64,000 bases of DNA from NCBI GenBank assembly GCA_964035575.1, contig OZ037902.1, positions 124,001 through 188,000 on the forward strand. Direction: 5' to 3'. The translations under genes were made by a program, and so were the position numbers. This DNA is from Rhynchopus sp. YZ270_cl-10 (taxonomy: Eukaryota; Euglenozoa; Diplonemea; Diplonemida; Diplonemidae). A model generated the notes under the pieces. That model ran no database searches, was not told where the DNA came from, and worked only from the letters and a program-made list of their open reading frames with translations. Below, piece after piece: positions 43,595 through 53,541 of the stretch (within the stretch, counting starts at the first letter, position 1; each line of letters starts with the position of its first letter).

Positions 43595-44302
43595 CTACTC
43601 ACTTTCATCCTCCTCCTCCTCCTCCACAAATCGGTTGAGGAGCTCCACCGAATATGGGTCGTGCTGGTACACCACACCGGAGACCTTCGCATAGGCGGGA
43701 ATGGAGCAGCTGGAGGCCGTGTAGACGCTTCCTTCCTTCTCGCTCCGTTCCTCCTCTTCCTCCTCCTCCTCCTCCTCAACCTCACCTGCGGATACTGCCT
43801 CTACGGACTTCACCTCAGAGAGTGTTTGAACTTCTTCTTCGGACACCGAGTCTGCTTCAGAGGAGAGGCCTTCGGACGACGGTTCATCAAAGCTCCGTAC
43901 ACGGCGTGCACGCTTCGACTTTCCAGGTTTTTGCACTGCGACGTCACGCAGAGGGCGGGTCAAACTTTGCTGCTTCTCCTCCGCAGGGATGCCCCTCGGG
44001 ATGGTACCCCTAGCATGGATGTGAGGACGGCCGCAGTCACCTTTGCACTTTCCGGCGTAGAATTCCGGGCACTTCGTGTGTCCCTCCAGAACAGTGAGCC
44101 AGAGGGCTTTGCAGACGAGGCACCTCAAACGGACGCCGGGGACGGCACGGCGTCTGCGGGAGCGGGTCCAGCAGTTGTGGTCGCAAGGGGGTGTGGGGGT
44201 GATGGTCTCCTGGTCTGCGTCGGTGTCGGCGGGCGATCTGCGAGCAGTTTTTGTGGAATGAACATCGTGGACACAGGGCGGGTGTGCAACAGTGTTGGTC
44301 AT
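43595..44302 (-). CDS. ZF6, double zinc-binding module protein
   Basis: In this 235-residue single-exon paralog the module is near the N-terminus: Cys40-x-His42, Trp45, an RRRR stretch, Cys61-x2-Cys64, Cys78-x7-Cys86-x3-Cys90-x3-His94, then PHIHARGTIPRG. The acidic region lies after the module instead of before it: residues 137-195 are Ser/Glu-rich with a run of about 12 Glu, and the last ten are mostly Glu/Asp. The conserved tail is present as RPLRDVAVQKPGKSKRAR. The module is nearly identical to ZF1. Moving the acidic block from front to back suggests that it acts as a detachable charged domain, for example a regulatory or activation segment (inference). CCACAG followed by ATT lies 46 nt upstream, as in ZF2. 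Confidence 0.85.
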   Translation of the reverse strand: MTNTVAHPPCVHDVHSTKTARRSPADTDADQETITPTPPCDHNCWTRSRRRRAVPGVRLRCLVCKALWLTVLEGHTKCPEFYAGKCKGDCGRPHIHARGTIPRGIPAEEKQQSLTRPLRDVAVQKPGKSKRARRVRSFDEPSSEGLSSEADSVSEEEVQTLSEVKSVEAVSAGEVEEEEEEEEEERSEKEGSVYTASSCSIPAYAKVSGVVYQHDPYSVELLNRFVEEEEEDESE

Positions 44303-44351
44303 TGTTGTGGTTTTGTGTTTTAGAAAAAAATGGGTGTTTTCTCTTAATCTG

Positions 44352-45304
44352 TGGATGGTTGGTTGTTGAAAAAAATGCCCTCTTCAGGAAGACGCACAAC
44401 ACGGTAGGGCAAGGATAGGCCACAACAGCAGTCTGCCTTTTGCCAACACACAACGCAAAGACAAGGTAGGTGCCGCGAATACGACCTGACGTCCTACCAA
44501 GTGGGAAATATCTAAACTCGACTCTTACAGTCGCCAACTGATCTTGATTACTCGACTAGAAAAAGGGGGAAGATTATTTTCGTTGAACGCAGCCCGGGGG
44601 AGGGTCTCGCGGCCGAAGCCCTGCGGCACCACCTGGTTGGGGACCCCGCGGGGGGCGTCCAGATTCATACCGGACATACTGTGGGGGTGGGCGAGGAGGT
44701 GGTTTGTTATTGGGGGAACGATTCGAGAAAAATGAGCGTAGGCTTAACAATTTTTCGTTGAACGCAGCCAAAAAACAGTGTATGAGATCTAAATTTTGGC
44801 GCAAGTGATTTTTAAAGGGGAGGAGAAAATAGTCTGTATCAGGCGATTAAACGTTGGCTTTATTATTCGAGTTTCGAATAAGGTTCCCCGAGACGGAGCC
44901 TACCCCTTTCCTGCTGGAATACCATAAAGTGGTATTTGAGGTTGACAACGCCCACGAAGAATTGAAAAATGTGAAAGTCCACCTTGCTGAGATATTAATG
45001 AGGGTGGGTAAAAGTGGAGGGAGATATATCAGATTGCGACTATGTGTGACCCCTATCAATGCAAAAGCGAAGAAGAGAGAAGAAAAAGATCCGCAAGTCG
45101 CAAATATGATTGAGTACGAAGCCGTGTGCTCAGTCCTCGTGTGATGCGAAAAGTCCCCGAGGAGTTGTGGAAGAACTAGAAGAAAAGTTCGGGGATGACA
45201 TCATGTATCGTTTCATTATTATTGTGTCGCGTACGTAACCCCATCACGTGCTTTCGACAGCCACGTTAAAAGGCATTGGCTCTGCTGGCTGCGGCACCAT
45301 CGGC
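44352..45304. other. Intergenic with a weak small frame
   Basis: TTTCGTTGAACGCAGCC occurs at 44576 and 44753, and a variant at 48915. A 96-codon plus-strand frame at 44854-45144 has an amphipathic middle (EYHKVVFEVDNAHEELKNVK) but overlaps a repeat shared with 46600-46660 (AAGAAAAAGATCCGCAAG). I do not call it a gene. Confidence 0.45.
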
Positions 45305-46447
45305 TTAGACATCATCTCCTGAGTCAACCGAGCCAACTTCTTCTAGTTGTCTTCTGGTTGCGAGGAAGCCGTCCAGCCTTGTGACATCAGCGGGCGACAA
45401 CGTATTGCAACCAAGTAAGAAGTTGTTCCCGATCGAAGTGACTGCTTGCATGCCTGTGAGGTCAACGGTCGACAACGTCGTGCAATTACATAAGAAGTCG
45501 TCCCCGATCGAAGTGACTGCTTGCAGGTCGGTGAAATCAACGGTCGACAACGTCCTGCAATTAAATAAGAAGTCGTCCCCGATCGAAGTGACTGCTTTCA
45601 TGCCTGTGAGGTCAACGATCGACAACGTCCTGCAATCAGATAAGAAGTTGTTCCCGATCGAAGTGACTGCTTGCATGCCGGTGAAGTCAACAGTCGACAA
45701 CTTCGTGCAATCAGATAAGAAGTCGTCCCCGATCGAAGTGACTGCCTTCATGCCTGTGAGGTCAACGGTCGACAACGTCTTGCAATTACCTAAGAAGTAG
45801 TTCCCGATCGAAGTGACTGCCTTCATGCCTGTGAGGTCAACGGTCGACAACTTCGTGCAAGTAGATAAGAAGTAGTTCCCGATCGAAGTGACTGCTTGCA
45901 TGCCTGTGAGGTCAACAGTCGACAACATTGTACAGTTATTTAGGAACCCGTTCCCAATCGCGGTGACGAAGGGCAATTTTGGTAGGTCCAGTATGGTGTC
46001 GCAGTGAGGAAGGGAAGTGTCACGAATGTCATTCACACTCGACACGCAACTGGAACCAATGCACGTTACTGCACTTTTCTTGAAGAAGCCATCTGGGATC
46101 GCAGTCACAACTTCTGCCTGCAGAAGCAAGGAAGCCACCTTCGGACCGGTCACCTCCCTCATAATAATAACCTCCTCTAACCTTTCATCTGTGATGTCGG
46201 TCTCACCCAGTGCATGAAGTGCTGCTATGGCCTCGTATTTCGTTGTTTTCGTCAGTACTACTTTGTCCCCAGCACTCAGTTCTGTGATGTCCTCCCCTTC
46301 CTCCTTCCCTCCGAAGCCCATATGAAAGCTGTCTTCGGCCAACCCCGTTGCTGTCGCCACCTTCCGACGCAGGGCCTCTGTTGTGTCATCCTTACCCACC
46401 TCGATCACATGCTCCGTTTCGTCATACCCCTGTATTGTCACATCCAT
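45305..46447 (-). CDS. Ubiquitin-like/BspA-type LRR protein
   Basis: This protein has 380 residues from MDVTIQGYDE. Residues 1-68 resemble ubiquitin in length and pattern (beta start, an LRRKV helix, LAEDSFHMGFGGKE, then a hydrophobic last strand VVLTK). Residues 70-120 are helical. Residues 161-360 are eight 25-residue leucine-rich repeats of the form VTSIGxxFLxxCxxLSTVDLTGMxA, as in BspA-like proteins of protists and bacteria. A short acidic tail follows. No signal peptide or membrane span is visible, so it is probably an intracellular binding protein. The repeats are also highly similar at DNA level (75-bp units), meaning recent expansion or conversion. An in-frame upstream extension exists (ATG at 46570 and further), but CAG 15 nt before my start and the ubiquitin-like fit favour this one. 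Confidence 0.82.
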   Translation of the reverse strand: MDVTIQGYDETEHVIEVGKDDTTEALRRKVATATGLAEDSFHMGFGGKEEGEDITELSAGDKVVLTKTTKYEAIAALHALGETDITDERLEEVIIMREVTGPKVASLLLQAEVVTAIPDGFFKKSAVTCIGSSCVSSVNDIRDTSLPHCDTILDLPKLPFVTAIGNGFLNNCTMLSTVDLTGMQAVTSIGNYFLSTCTKLSTVDLTGMKAVTSIGNYFLGNCKTLSTVDLTGMKAVTSIGDDFLSDCTKLSTVDFTGMQAVTSIGNNFLSDCRTLSIVDLTGMKAVTSIGDDFLFNCRTLSTVDFTDLQAVTSIGDDFLCNCTTLSTVDLTGMQAVTSIGNNFLLGCNTLSPADVTRLDGFLATRRQLEEVGSVDSGDDV

Positions 46448-47046
46448 TTTTTGTGTCTTTCTCTGTTTGTGTTGTGGGATCAGGGAAGAAACAGGGAGCC
46501 CAACTCCCCCCACACGGAATCGCCACCTAGGTGCTCTGTAACCGCACACAGACCTGCGGCGCTTTGCCATGAAGTCGCCCAGTCCAAATGATTGCTTACA
46601 TGCAATCGATGCAAAACGCAGAAGAGGAAAGAAGAAAAAGATCCGCAAGAGTTCGAAAGAGAGAAAAGTCTGTTCATTATTCTTTCTTTTTTTTCAAGGG
46701 AAATTCTCTGTTGCTTTGCAATGTTAACCCCTACCAGGTGCGTGCGTTGCTTTGCGATGAAAGTTCGTTTTGTTCAAAAAGAAGAAAAAGAGAAGAAGAA
46801 ACAAAATGATACGATAAAAATACACTTCCTGTGCACACCAGGCGCAAGGGGGTGTGGGATAATGTTATATAAATTCACAGAAAGTTAGAAAATCATCGCA
46901 AAGATGTCATCCACTCTTCTTTGAGAAAAAAAGTTGAAAGGGTGCTCAAATAACTTTCCTATTTTGTAAACTATAGTGTGGCCGACGACCCCAAAATAGC
47001 AGAAAATAGCACCTCCTTCAGCCGCACCAAAAAATACAGATGCCCA

Positions 47047-47219
47047 CACGGTGGCCAGTCTGAGCGGGAGAGCATCAAAATTTTGACGTTTTTTGGGAGA
47101 GCGTCTGGTAGCCACCGCGTGTGGAGACGCTCTCCCAGACGCCCTTCCGCGGGAGTGCAATTTCAAACCTGTATTTTCGTCCACTTTTGACGCTCTCCCA
47201 CATCAAACTGGCCACCGTG
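47047..47219. mobile_element. 173-bp foldback element
   Basis: The ends are CACGGTGGCCAGTCTGA and, inverted, CACGGTGGCCAGTTTGA, each followed by GGGAGAGCNTCAAAA. The interior repeats GGGAGAGCGTCT and its complement. Direct copies of a 40-bp unit (AGCAGAAAATAGCA ... CCTTCAGCC) lie outside both ends, at about 46997-47030 and 47224-47275. This could reflect insertion into a tandem repeat. Confidence 0.7.
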
Positions 47220-48680
47220 CAGAATAGCAGAAAATAGCAGAAAAGAGCACAAAATAGTACCCCCTTCAGCCACACGTACCTAAAATGGGTGGTGTAAGAC
47301 TGAAGCTCTCTCTCATCATTTTCAAACCAGAGTGATCTGCACATTGTACTAAGCCACCTCAAAAAGAGGGAGGTTTAGGGAATGGACAGCAACGGCTGTT
47401 AGGAACCTTTGTTTTCCATCGATATCTATGGGGTGCAGGGTGGGGGTGGGGTGGGGTGGGGTGGTTTAAAAAAAAAAAAAAAAAAAGATTGGGCTTTTGA
47501 GAAGCGCGCAATGTGAGGGGAGTAAAGCAAAAGGGTCGATACCCAGATAATCTTTTTTACCCGCTCTCTTGCTCGCAGACACGCTACCCGTGATCTTCTT
47601 TTTTTCGTTGAGGATGAGGGAATTTTTTGTTTGGGCAAACGAGAGAAAAAATAATGGTTCCTAATACACGAAAAGGTGACAGAGTTTGTTGGAAATGATT
47701 GTGGTTTTGAGGATGTCCTTTTTTAAATACGAATCCGCTCATCGAGAGATCAGAGCCACCTGATTTTGCCATAAAATTTGATAGGAGTTTTGGTATAAAA
47801 AAAACATCACCAAATTTTCAGGCAAAAAAATAAAAATCAGGTGGGAGATTGATCCAGATGCCAAGGTGACAGACAATTTATCAGATTTTTTTATTTCCTT
47901 TTTTCTTCCGATAAATCGACAATCATCAGGAAAACTGTTCATTTTCCTTTCCTTTTTCCCCAAATTGACCTCCCCCGTTTTAGTAGGAATCCAGTCAAAA
48001 AAAAAGCTCTTTTTTTTTGCCTGGATTGGTCTTTTATTGGTCAAGAAAGGAAAGAAAAATGAATTCCTTTTTTGTGTAAGCTGATACGTAAGATAGCTGC
48101 TAGGTTGAGTTAAACCCAACGCATTACTTTTTATGACAACCCTTTAAAAAAAAATCAATCATAACCAAACTCTCCACCTTCAATCCATTCCGCAAATAAA
48201 TAAATCCCCCCCCAAAAAAAAAGAATAGTTGAACAAAACAAAACTCACCTTCGCAACGATAGTAACAGGTAGGAGATGGAGGGGGGATGCAAAAACAGGA
48301 TGGCATTCCTTTCTTAGCATTTCTTTGTGGATTTGGAATTGTGGGGTTAAAAAAAAATGGGGTTTTTACAGAAGTCGAGATGAACGTTGTGAAGAGAGGG
48401 CGAAAAGGGGGCTAAGTTTTGTGCCGGTAATAAAGAAAGAAAACGGCGTGGGGAGGCTTTGCTATAAAAAAAAACCCCCCCACCGTTCACGTTCACCAGC
48501 GTCCTCCCGCCTGGTTTGCCTCCCTCACCGCGTCCAGTGGCACGTGGGCACATGACTTTTTGACCAAACCTCAACTCATGCAAAAAGATAAAAAAAAAAT
48601 AACAATAATAATAAAGCGAATTTGATCATAGGCGGAAATCATAGATGCAGGCATTGTGCCAAGGGGAGAAATAAAAAATC

Positions 48681-48783
48681 GAAATACAAAGCCCCCTCGT
48701 GACGGTGGACCTTGGTGCATGACCCGCACCCGGGTGGACGTCCCCCCCAACCATGGTCCTACAATCCATTCCGAGGTTGACAT
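48681..48783. repeat. H3 repeat, full-length copy
   Basis: The unit runs from CGAAATACAAAGCCCCCTCG to CCATTCCGAGGTTGACAT, closely matching 25267-25378 apart from indels in the middle. Confidence 0.7.
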
Positions 48784-50565
48784 CCTCTGCTAGATGAACG
48801 AAAAGGATCATTGAAGACGAAGGTGAATCAAGTCTGCGTGATAGCAGGGTCGCGAAACTAAACCATGTTTGCCACTTGATTTGTCCTCACTAATCTACTA
48901 CTGCGTCTTTCGTTGACCGCAGCCATTTAGGAAGCCATTTAGGCTATTGCCCCTGGGTGGCGTACGTGAATTGGGTGAGGGGGAATGATTCAAAAAAAGG
49001 AAAAAGCGTGAGGACAAATTTACCGTTAATCAAGTTCGTTTCTAATAACAGTGCGTGCAAAAATAGAAAGAGTTGTAAGACGAACATTAACCCTATCCGG
49101 ACGGGAGGCCCTTGAGTACCACGCAAATGTCATCTACCTAAACAGCCTTTGAGCTAACTTTGGATGGTCGGCAGAATTTTTTTTTTTTTTTTCGGAATAG
49201 CACCATTCAGCGAGCCACTCAAGTGTCTTGCGGTCCGTAAGGGGTAAAAGGGGTAAAATGCAAAAAATGAAGAAAAATAAAACGGCCTGAAAGACCCTGC
49301 TAGCCCAACACGCGCCGACAGGACCGAGTAATAAGAAACAAAAGAGAACGGTTGGTAAAGATGACGTGACTAAGCTCAGTGCGTTAGTCTCCATGGGAAT
49401 AGGGGCAACATACATGAAAAGAAAGGGGGCTATGGGGGGAAATGCTTGGAAGCAAAAAAAGAGAACAGATAGAAGACAAACGTAAACTTCGATCCAGTTC
49501 ACCTAAATAAATTTGGGCCCGCATCTCCAAAAAGAGAGAGAGAGAGAGCGAGAGCGAGGGTGTGAGTAACCTAGGTTATGCAACTAACCCAATGCATGAC
49601 CCTTCGCTGCAGCTGTATTTGCTTCATTTCTACTAGCTACACAATTAGAACACACTATACCTACCACGTTGTAGTGGCAGCTCTCTAAGTGCGCCAACAA
49701 AAAACACTTGAAAACATGACTGTGCCTCCCATGCACACACATCTTCAAACTAGAAGTGCAAACACCCCACCCGAGGCTCTAGTCTAAATTTTTTAAAAAT
49801 AATTAACGACGGGTTGAGATTACTCGAGTGTGATCAAAAAAAAAAGCCAAGAATGCTGCATATAAAAGTCTTTCGCAAAAAAGTCTTTGAGGGGGGAAAA
49901 GAAAGTGAAGTTGATAGTGTTAACGCCTCTGGAGGGCGCAGGCACGAAAATGACAAGAAAAAAGTTTTCGATGCTAAAAACCATCACGTACTTTACACAT
50001 TTATGCACACAACTTTTTCACACAAATGTTGCGGCAGCGTGTCTTACAAAGTCTTGACACGGAAGTCTTTACATGGTAACACCGTTGGTTTCGATCACAC
50101 CAAAGCATAAGAGAAAGAGAGAGCAACTGATTTGTGCAAAAAATTTACCTACCGTGAAATACAAAGCCCTCTCGTGACAGTGTATATTTGGTGCGATAAT
50201 CATAGTATCGGGGGCTTTGAATGGGTTTTTATGATTTTTTGACATTTTTTTTGCGCTCTTATTTATCATAACATTGCGGACTCGTATACTCCCGACCCGT
50301 ATTGTCATGCTCAAAGAAAAGGGGGTGAGAAGGGAAGGAAGAGGGGGAAAATATTGACATTTTTTTGTTGTCACGTTTTGAATATGGGAAAGAAGTTGAA
50401 GTGCAAAACGCCTCACCGTTCATCTGGCAGACACAAGGCACTCCAAGAGATAACAACCAACAGTGTTTCCCACGGTGAGATTTTGGGGTGAGAAATCTCA
50501 CAAAAAAAAAAAAAAAAAAAAGTGAGGTGAGAAATCTCACCTGCAGGAAAAAAAAATAACTATTT

Positions 50566-50730
50566 ATTCAACGCCTTTTAGCGTGGTTTTTTTTTTGCGA
50601 TAACTTCACGCATTTTTTTCCCAGGCGAGTGGTAGTTAATTTGCCGAGCGAAGCGAGGCAAATTGAATCCACGAGCCTGGGAAAAAAATAAGTGAAGTAT
50701 CGCAAAAAAATTCGCTAAAAGGCGTTGAAT
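50566..50730. repeat. 165-bp palindrome with GCGAAGC apex
   Basis: ATTCAACGCCTTTTAGCG, TTTTGCGATAACTTCACG and TTTTTTTCCCAGGC on the left pair with GCCTGGGAAAAAAATA, GTGAAGTATCGC and CGCTAAAAGGCGTTGAAT on the right. The centre is GCCGAGCGAAGCGAGGC. A similarly built palindrome lies at 53371-53530. Confidence 0.88.
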
Positions 50731-50749
50731 ACGTAATTTTATTTCACGT

Positions 50750-51860
50750 TAAATAAAGTATACGAAAGGATTTGGCACTTTTAGCGTGACTCATTTATTG
50801 TGCAATAACTAACGAGTATGTGTCCCTCCGGGTAGCTCTCATTACCCTCCCGCCAGCGCTACCGGGAATCCCACGGGAACCCTAGCTAGGCTAGCGGGAC
50901 TCCCGCTGGGGGGGGGGGCTGGCGTACCTGAGGGGCTGGAGGGAGGCTAAAAAAGGCTGGAGGGTCCCTCCAGCCCTGTTACCCTCCCGCGGGGGAACCT
51001 GCAAAAACCCGGTATACTGGGCGCGGGTGCTAGCGGGAGGTCGGGAAATGGCTATCGTGCAAGCGAGAGACATTCAGAAGATCCCCGCCCATCACAGAAT
51101 ATCATGCCAGCCACCGCCCTCCTCACAATGAAGTAAGAGGGTGTGTCCTTCGTCTTCATAGGTAATGAAAGAGTCGATTTCTTGTTTCGTAAGTGCGGAG
51201 TGCCTTGGACTGTCGTGTCGGTAGCCGGTCTGTCTCAGGTTGCTTCAAGAGACACACGAGCCTGCGGAAACTGGTCTTGCAGTTGCACCCCATACTTCCT
51301 CACCAATATGCTGCTCAGCTTACTGAACGCTGTCTATTACGACGACGATTTGTACGTGAGATCGTCACGGAGATGCACTATGCACAAAACAAAGTCGGCT
51401 TCCGTGGGCTTACCGTTGGGCTTGCCAATGAATTCCTTAAAAAGCGGTCCCATTCACGGATGTACGGTGTCGACGATGCCAGTCCTTCAGCAAAACCACT
51501 GTGGTGCTTGTCCATCTCTTGTCGGAGGACCGTTTGCGTCTTAGATCCTTCGGCATGTTGCGTGTGTCAAAAAAAAATGGGAAAAGTGCAAAAAAAATTC
51601 GAAATTTTCAATTTTTAGGCGGGTGGTGGTGCAGGATATACCAAAATTTAGCGTGAAGTTATCGCCAAAAAAAACCCCTGTTTTGGCGTGAAAAAAACAA
51701 AAATAAAATCACGCTCCTAAGGAATTGCGGTGAAAAAAAGTGAAAAGGCGTGAAATAAAGTTCAATTAGCGTGGTTTTTATTTGCGAAAAAAACACGGCG
51801 TGAAATTATCATTAAAAAGAATCACGCTAAAAGTGCCAAATCCTTCGTATACTTTATTTA
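50750..51860. mobile_element. Inverted-repeat element with gene-like core
   Basis: Forty-base inverted ends (TAAATAAAGTATACGAAAGG then ATTTGGCACTTTTAGCGTGA) lie at 50750-50789 and 51822-51860. Tips of AGCGTGAAAT/ATTTCACGC type link it to the recombinase unit at 53542-55016. The interior has a palindrome at 50954-50974 and a plus-strand frame at 51193-51618 (CFKRHTSLRKLVLQLHPILP, AAQLTERCLLRRRFVREIVT, KVGFRGLTVGLANEFLKK) that looks genuinely coding but that I cannot assign. Confidence 0.7.
51193..51618 (+). CDS. Unidentified frame in inverted-repeat element
   Basis: This 141-codon frame has a natural amino-acid mix up to about residue 110, then loses quality in Cys-rich and Lys-rich sequence. 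The overlapping frame at 51143-51544 is less protein-like. It may be the remnant of a protein that mobilised the element or a captured host gene. No motif is recognised, and the true start and end are uncertain. Confidence 0.35.
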   Translation: MRSALDCRVGSRSVSGCFKRHTSLRKLVLQLHPILPHQYAAQLTERCLLRRRFVREIVTEMHYAQNKVGFRGLTVGLANEFLKKRSHSRMYGVDDASPSAKPLWCLSISCRRTVCVLDPSACCVCQKKMGKVQKKFEIFNF

Positions 51861-52064
51861 ACTGTGGAATAAAAAAAAAAAATCATGGTTGAACCAGGGA
51901 TGTTGCTAAACCGCGTAGTGGAATTCCAAAATCCTTGAGAGGTCGTTTTTTTTACGGGAAATTTTACGTGGGAAAATCCTTTTTTTTCCGGGAAATTTTG
52001 AGGAGTCTTTTTTTTTTTACGGGAAAATTCTGTAGGGTTGACCCGGGAGGCTGTACCTTCAATT

Positions 52065-52230
52065 TTTTTTTTTTGCCTGCGGCGCCAGTTTTCCTTTTTT
52101 GCTCCGCAAAAAAGGGTTCGTTGAGTGACTCTGTGGTGTAAATAGCTATATTTTTACACCGTGCCCTATATTTTTTTTCGCCTGCGGCGCCATTTTATAT
52201 TATTTTTTTTTGCTCCGCAAAAAAAAAATA
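52065..52230. repeat. GCCTGCGGCGCCA module, copy 2
   Basis: It has the layout seen at 32195, with two GCGGCGC hairpin blocks, two TTTTTTTGCTCCGCAAAAAA blocks and a TTTTTACACCGTGCCCTA linker. The start, GGCTGTACCT, is shared with 55145. Confidence 0.75.
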
Positions 52231-52543
52231 CAGTTCCGTATGTTCCCGATGGTACTTGTCTTCTGAAGGAAAAGTACAAAGTGAACGTGGGGGCAGTTTG
52301 CGTAGTTGCAAACTTTGCTGCATGTTGTGACCCCACCATTTGACGGACAGAGCACGTAGAACCCAATAAGGAGTGAGAATGAAGGATATGGCCAAAGAAA
52401 AAAGTAGCGTACCGTGCGCCTGCGGCGCAAGCTTGCATTACACCCTTCTTATGATATAGTTTGGCTGTGAAAAAAGTGCAATTTTAAGCGCAATTTTTGA
52501 ATGTCACCTCATGAAATGAAGGAGGAAATAGAAACAAAGCATT

Positions 52544-53054
52544 TTGAACACACTCGCGGTTCTAGGGACGAACCGCGCTGCAGAGCCACTCCTCACCAAA
52601 CAGGTCGAGGTGTGTGCGTTTCACCACAACCTCTCCCATGGGTTTTATCGTGTGATGAGTGTTAAGTTTCTATTTATGTGGCGTACCGTGACTTCGCCAG
52701 AATGCGGTTTTCTCGAAGTTTTCTTGGAAAATGGGGACACTCTCGCCCGGGTTTTGGAGGTTGCACCGGTCGTGCACTCCCGTCTTTGGTTGCTGTTGAA
52801 CAAGGATTCTCTCTCCTGACTACATCTACGCAAAGAGACGCCACCGCCTTTCTCATAGTACTATTGAGAAGCTGATGGTTCTTCATGAACAGGCACCCGA
52901 GTTTAACAACGAAAAGATGGGGAATATTCCTGAACACGCTGTTGCCTTGTTTCTCAGCACAAGCGTCACAGGTTCAAGAGAAAACGGAGGTGTTCCTGCT
53001 GATGGCGGAGGAGTTGGAAGACTTCGCTCCCCCCGTATTTGCTTTCGGAATTGA
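52544..53054 (+). pseudogene. Decayed hAT transposase C-terminus
   Basis: One frame (52544-52819) reads ...CGFLEVFLENGDTLARVLEV then APVVHSRLWLLLNK. The next frame continues ILSPDYIYAKRRHRLSHSTI then EKLMVLHEQAPEFN. The second part fits the hATC dimerisation domain (typically K-R-x-R-L-S-x-x-T-V-E-K-L-x-x-L-x-E). The switch of frame near 52803 and the missing upstream catalytic region show that it is broken, unless an intron bridges the shift. It lies inside the element whose tips are hAT-like, so it is probably that element's own former transposase. Confidence 0.6.
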
Positions 53055-53370
53055 GCTGAGGACCTTTTTCGCGCAAAACTGGTGATTTCGGAAGTCGGTC
53101 AACGACCTGTCAGCGACGTGTCACGACCTGTCGGCGACCTGTCAATATCAGGGGGTGTGTGTATAGAGTCCCTGTGTCAGCGACCCGTCAATACGGACCC
53201 CTCCCGGAGCACCAAAAACGAAAGAAATTGGACGTGGGGTCTCAAAATTTTCGGGGAAAACGGCATATTTAGCGATAAGTGTGTTCGAAACGTATCATGT
53301 GGGCAAAAAAAATCATGATTTTCACCTCCAGGGTCGAAAAATGTCCCTGATTCCTGTGTAAAAATAACTA

Positions 53371-53530
53371 ATTATTAGCGTGAAATAAAGTGCACTTTTT
53401 TTCACGCCCACGTAATTTTGGCTCACGAGTGAGAGTTTATTGCCCGAGCCGCAGGCGAGGGCAATAATAGAGCACGAGTGAGACAAAATACGTGGAAGTG
53501 AAAAAACGCACTTTATTTCAAACTAATACG
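53371..53530. repeat. 160-bp palindrome, GCGTGAAATAAAG type
   Basis: ATTAGCGTGAAATAAAGTGC, TTTTTTTCAC, CACGTAATTTTG and CTCACGAGTGAG pair with inverted partners to the right. The apex contains CCGAGCCGCAGGCGAGG. It lies just outside the left inverted repeat of the recombinase unit. Confidence 0.85.
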
Positions 53531-53541
53531 TAGTTTTGTTT

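Larger units (their letters stand above)
46466..50452. other. Intergenic, one small foldback
   Basis: It holds a small foldback element (47047-47219), the full H3 copy (48681-48783), H1 (49716-49746), H4 (49904-49946, 50395-50444) and half an H3 (50155-50190). A GA microsatellite lies at 49530-49550. No gene is supported. Frames near 47740-48120 are Phe/Lys-rich homopolymer products. Confidence 0.6.

Noticed and set aside
44854-45144. 96-codon plus-strand frame with an amphipathic middle
   Set aside because: It overlaps a short dispersed repeat also present at 46600-46660. No homology recognised and it lies opposite in direction to all other host genes. Kept only as a note.
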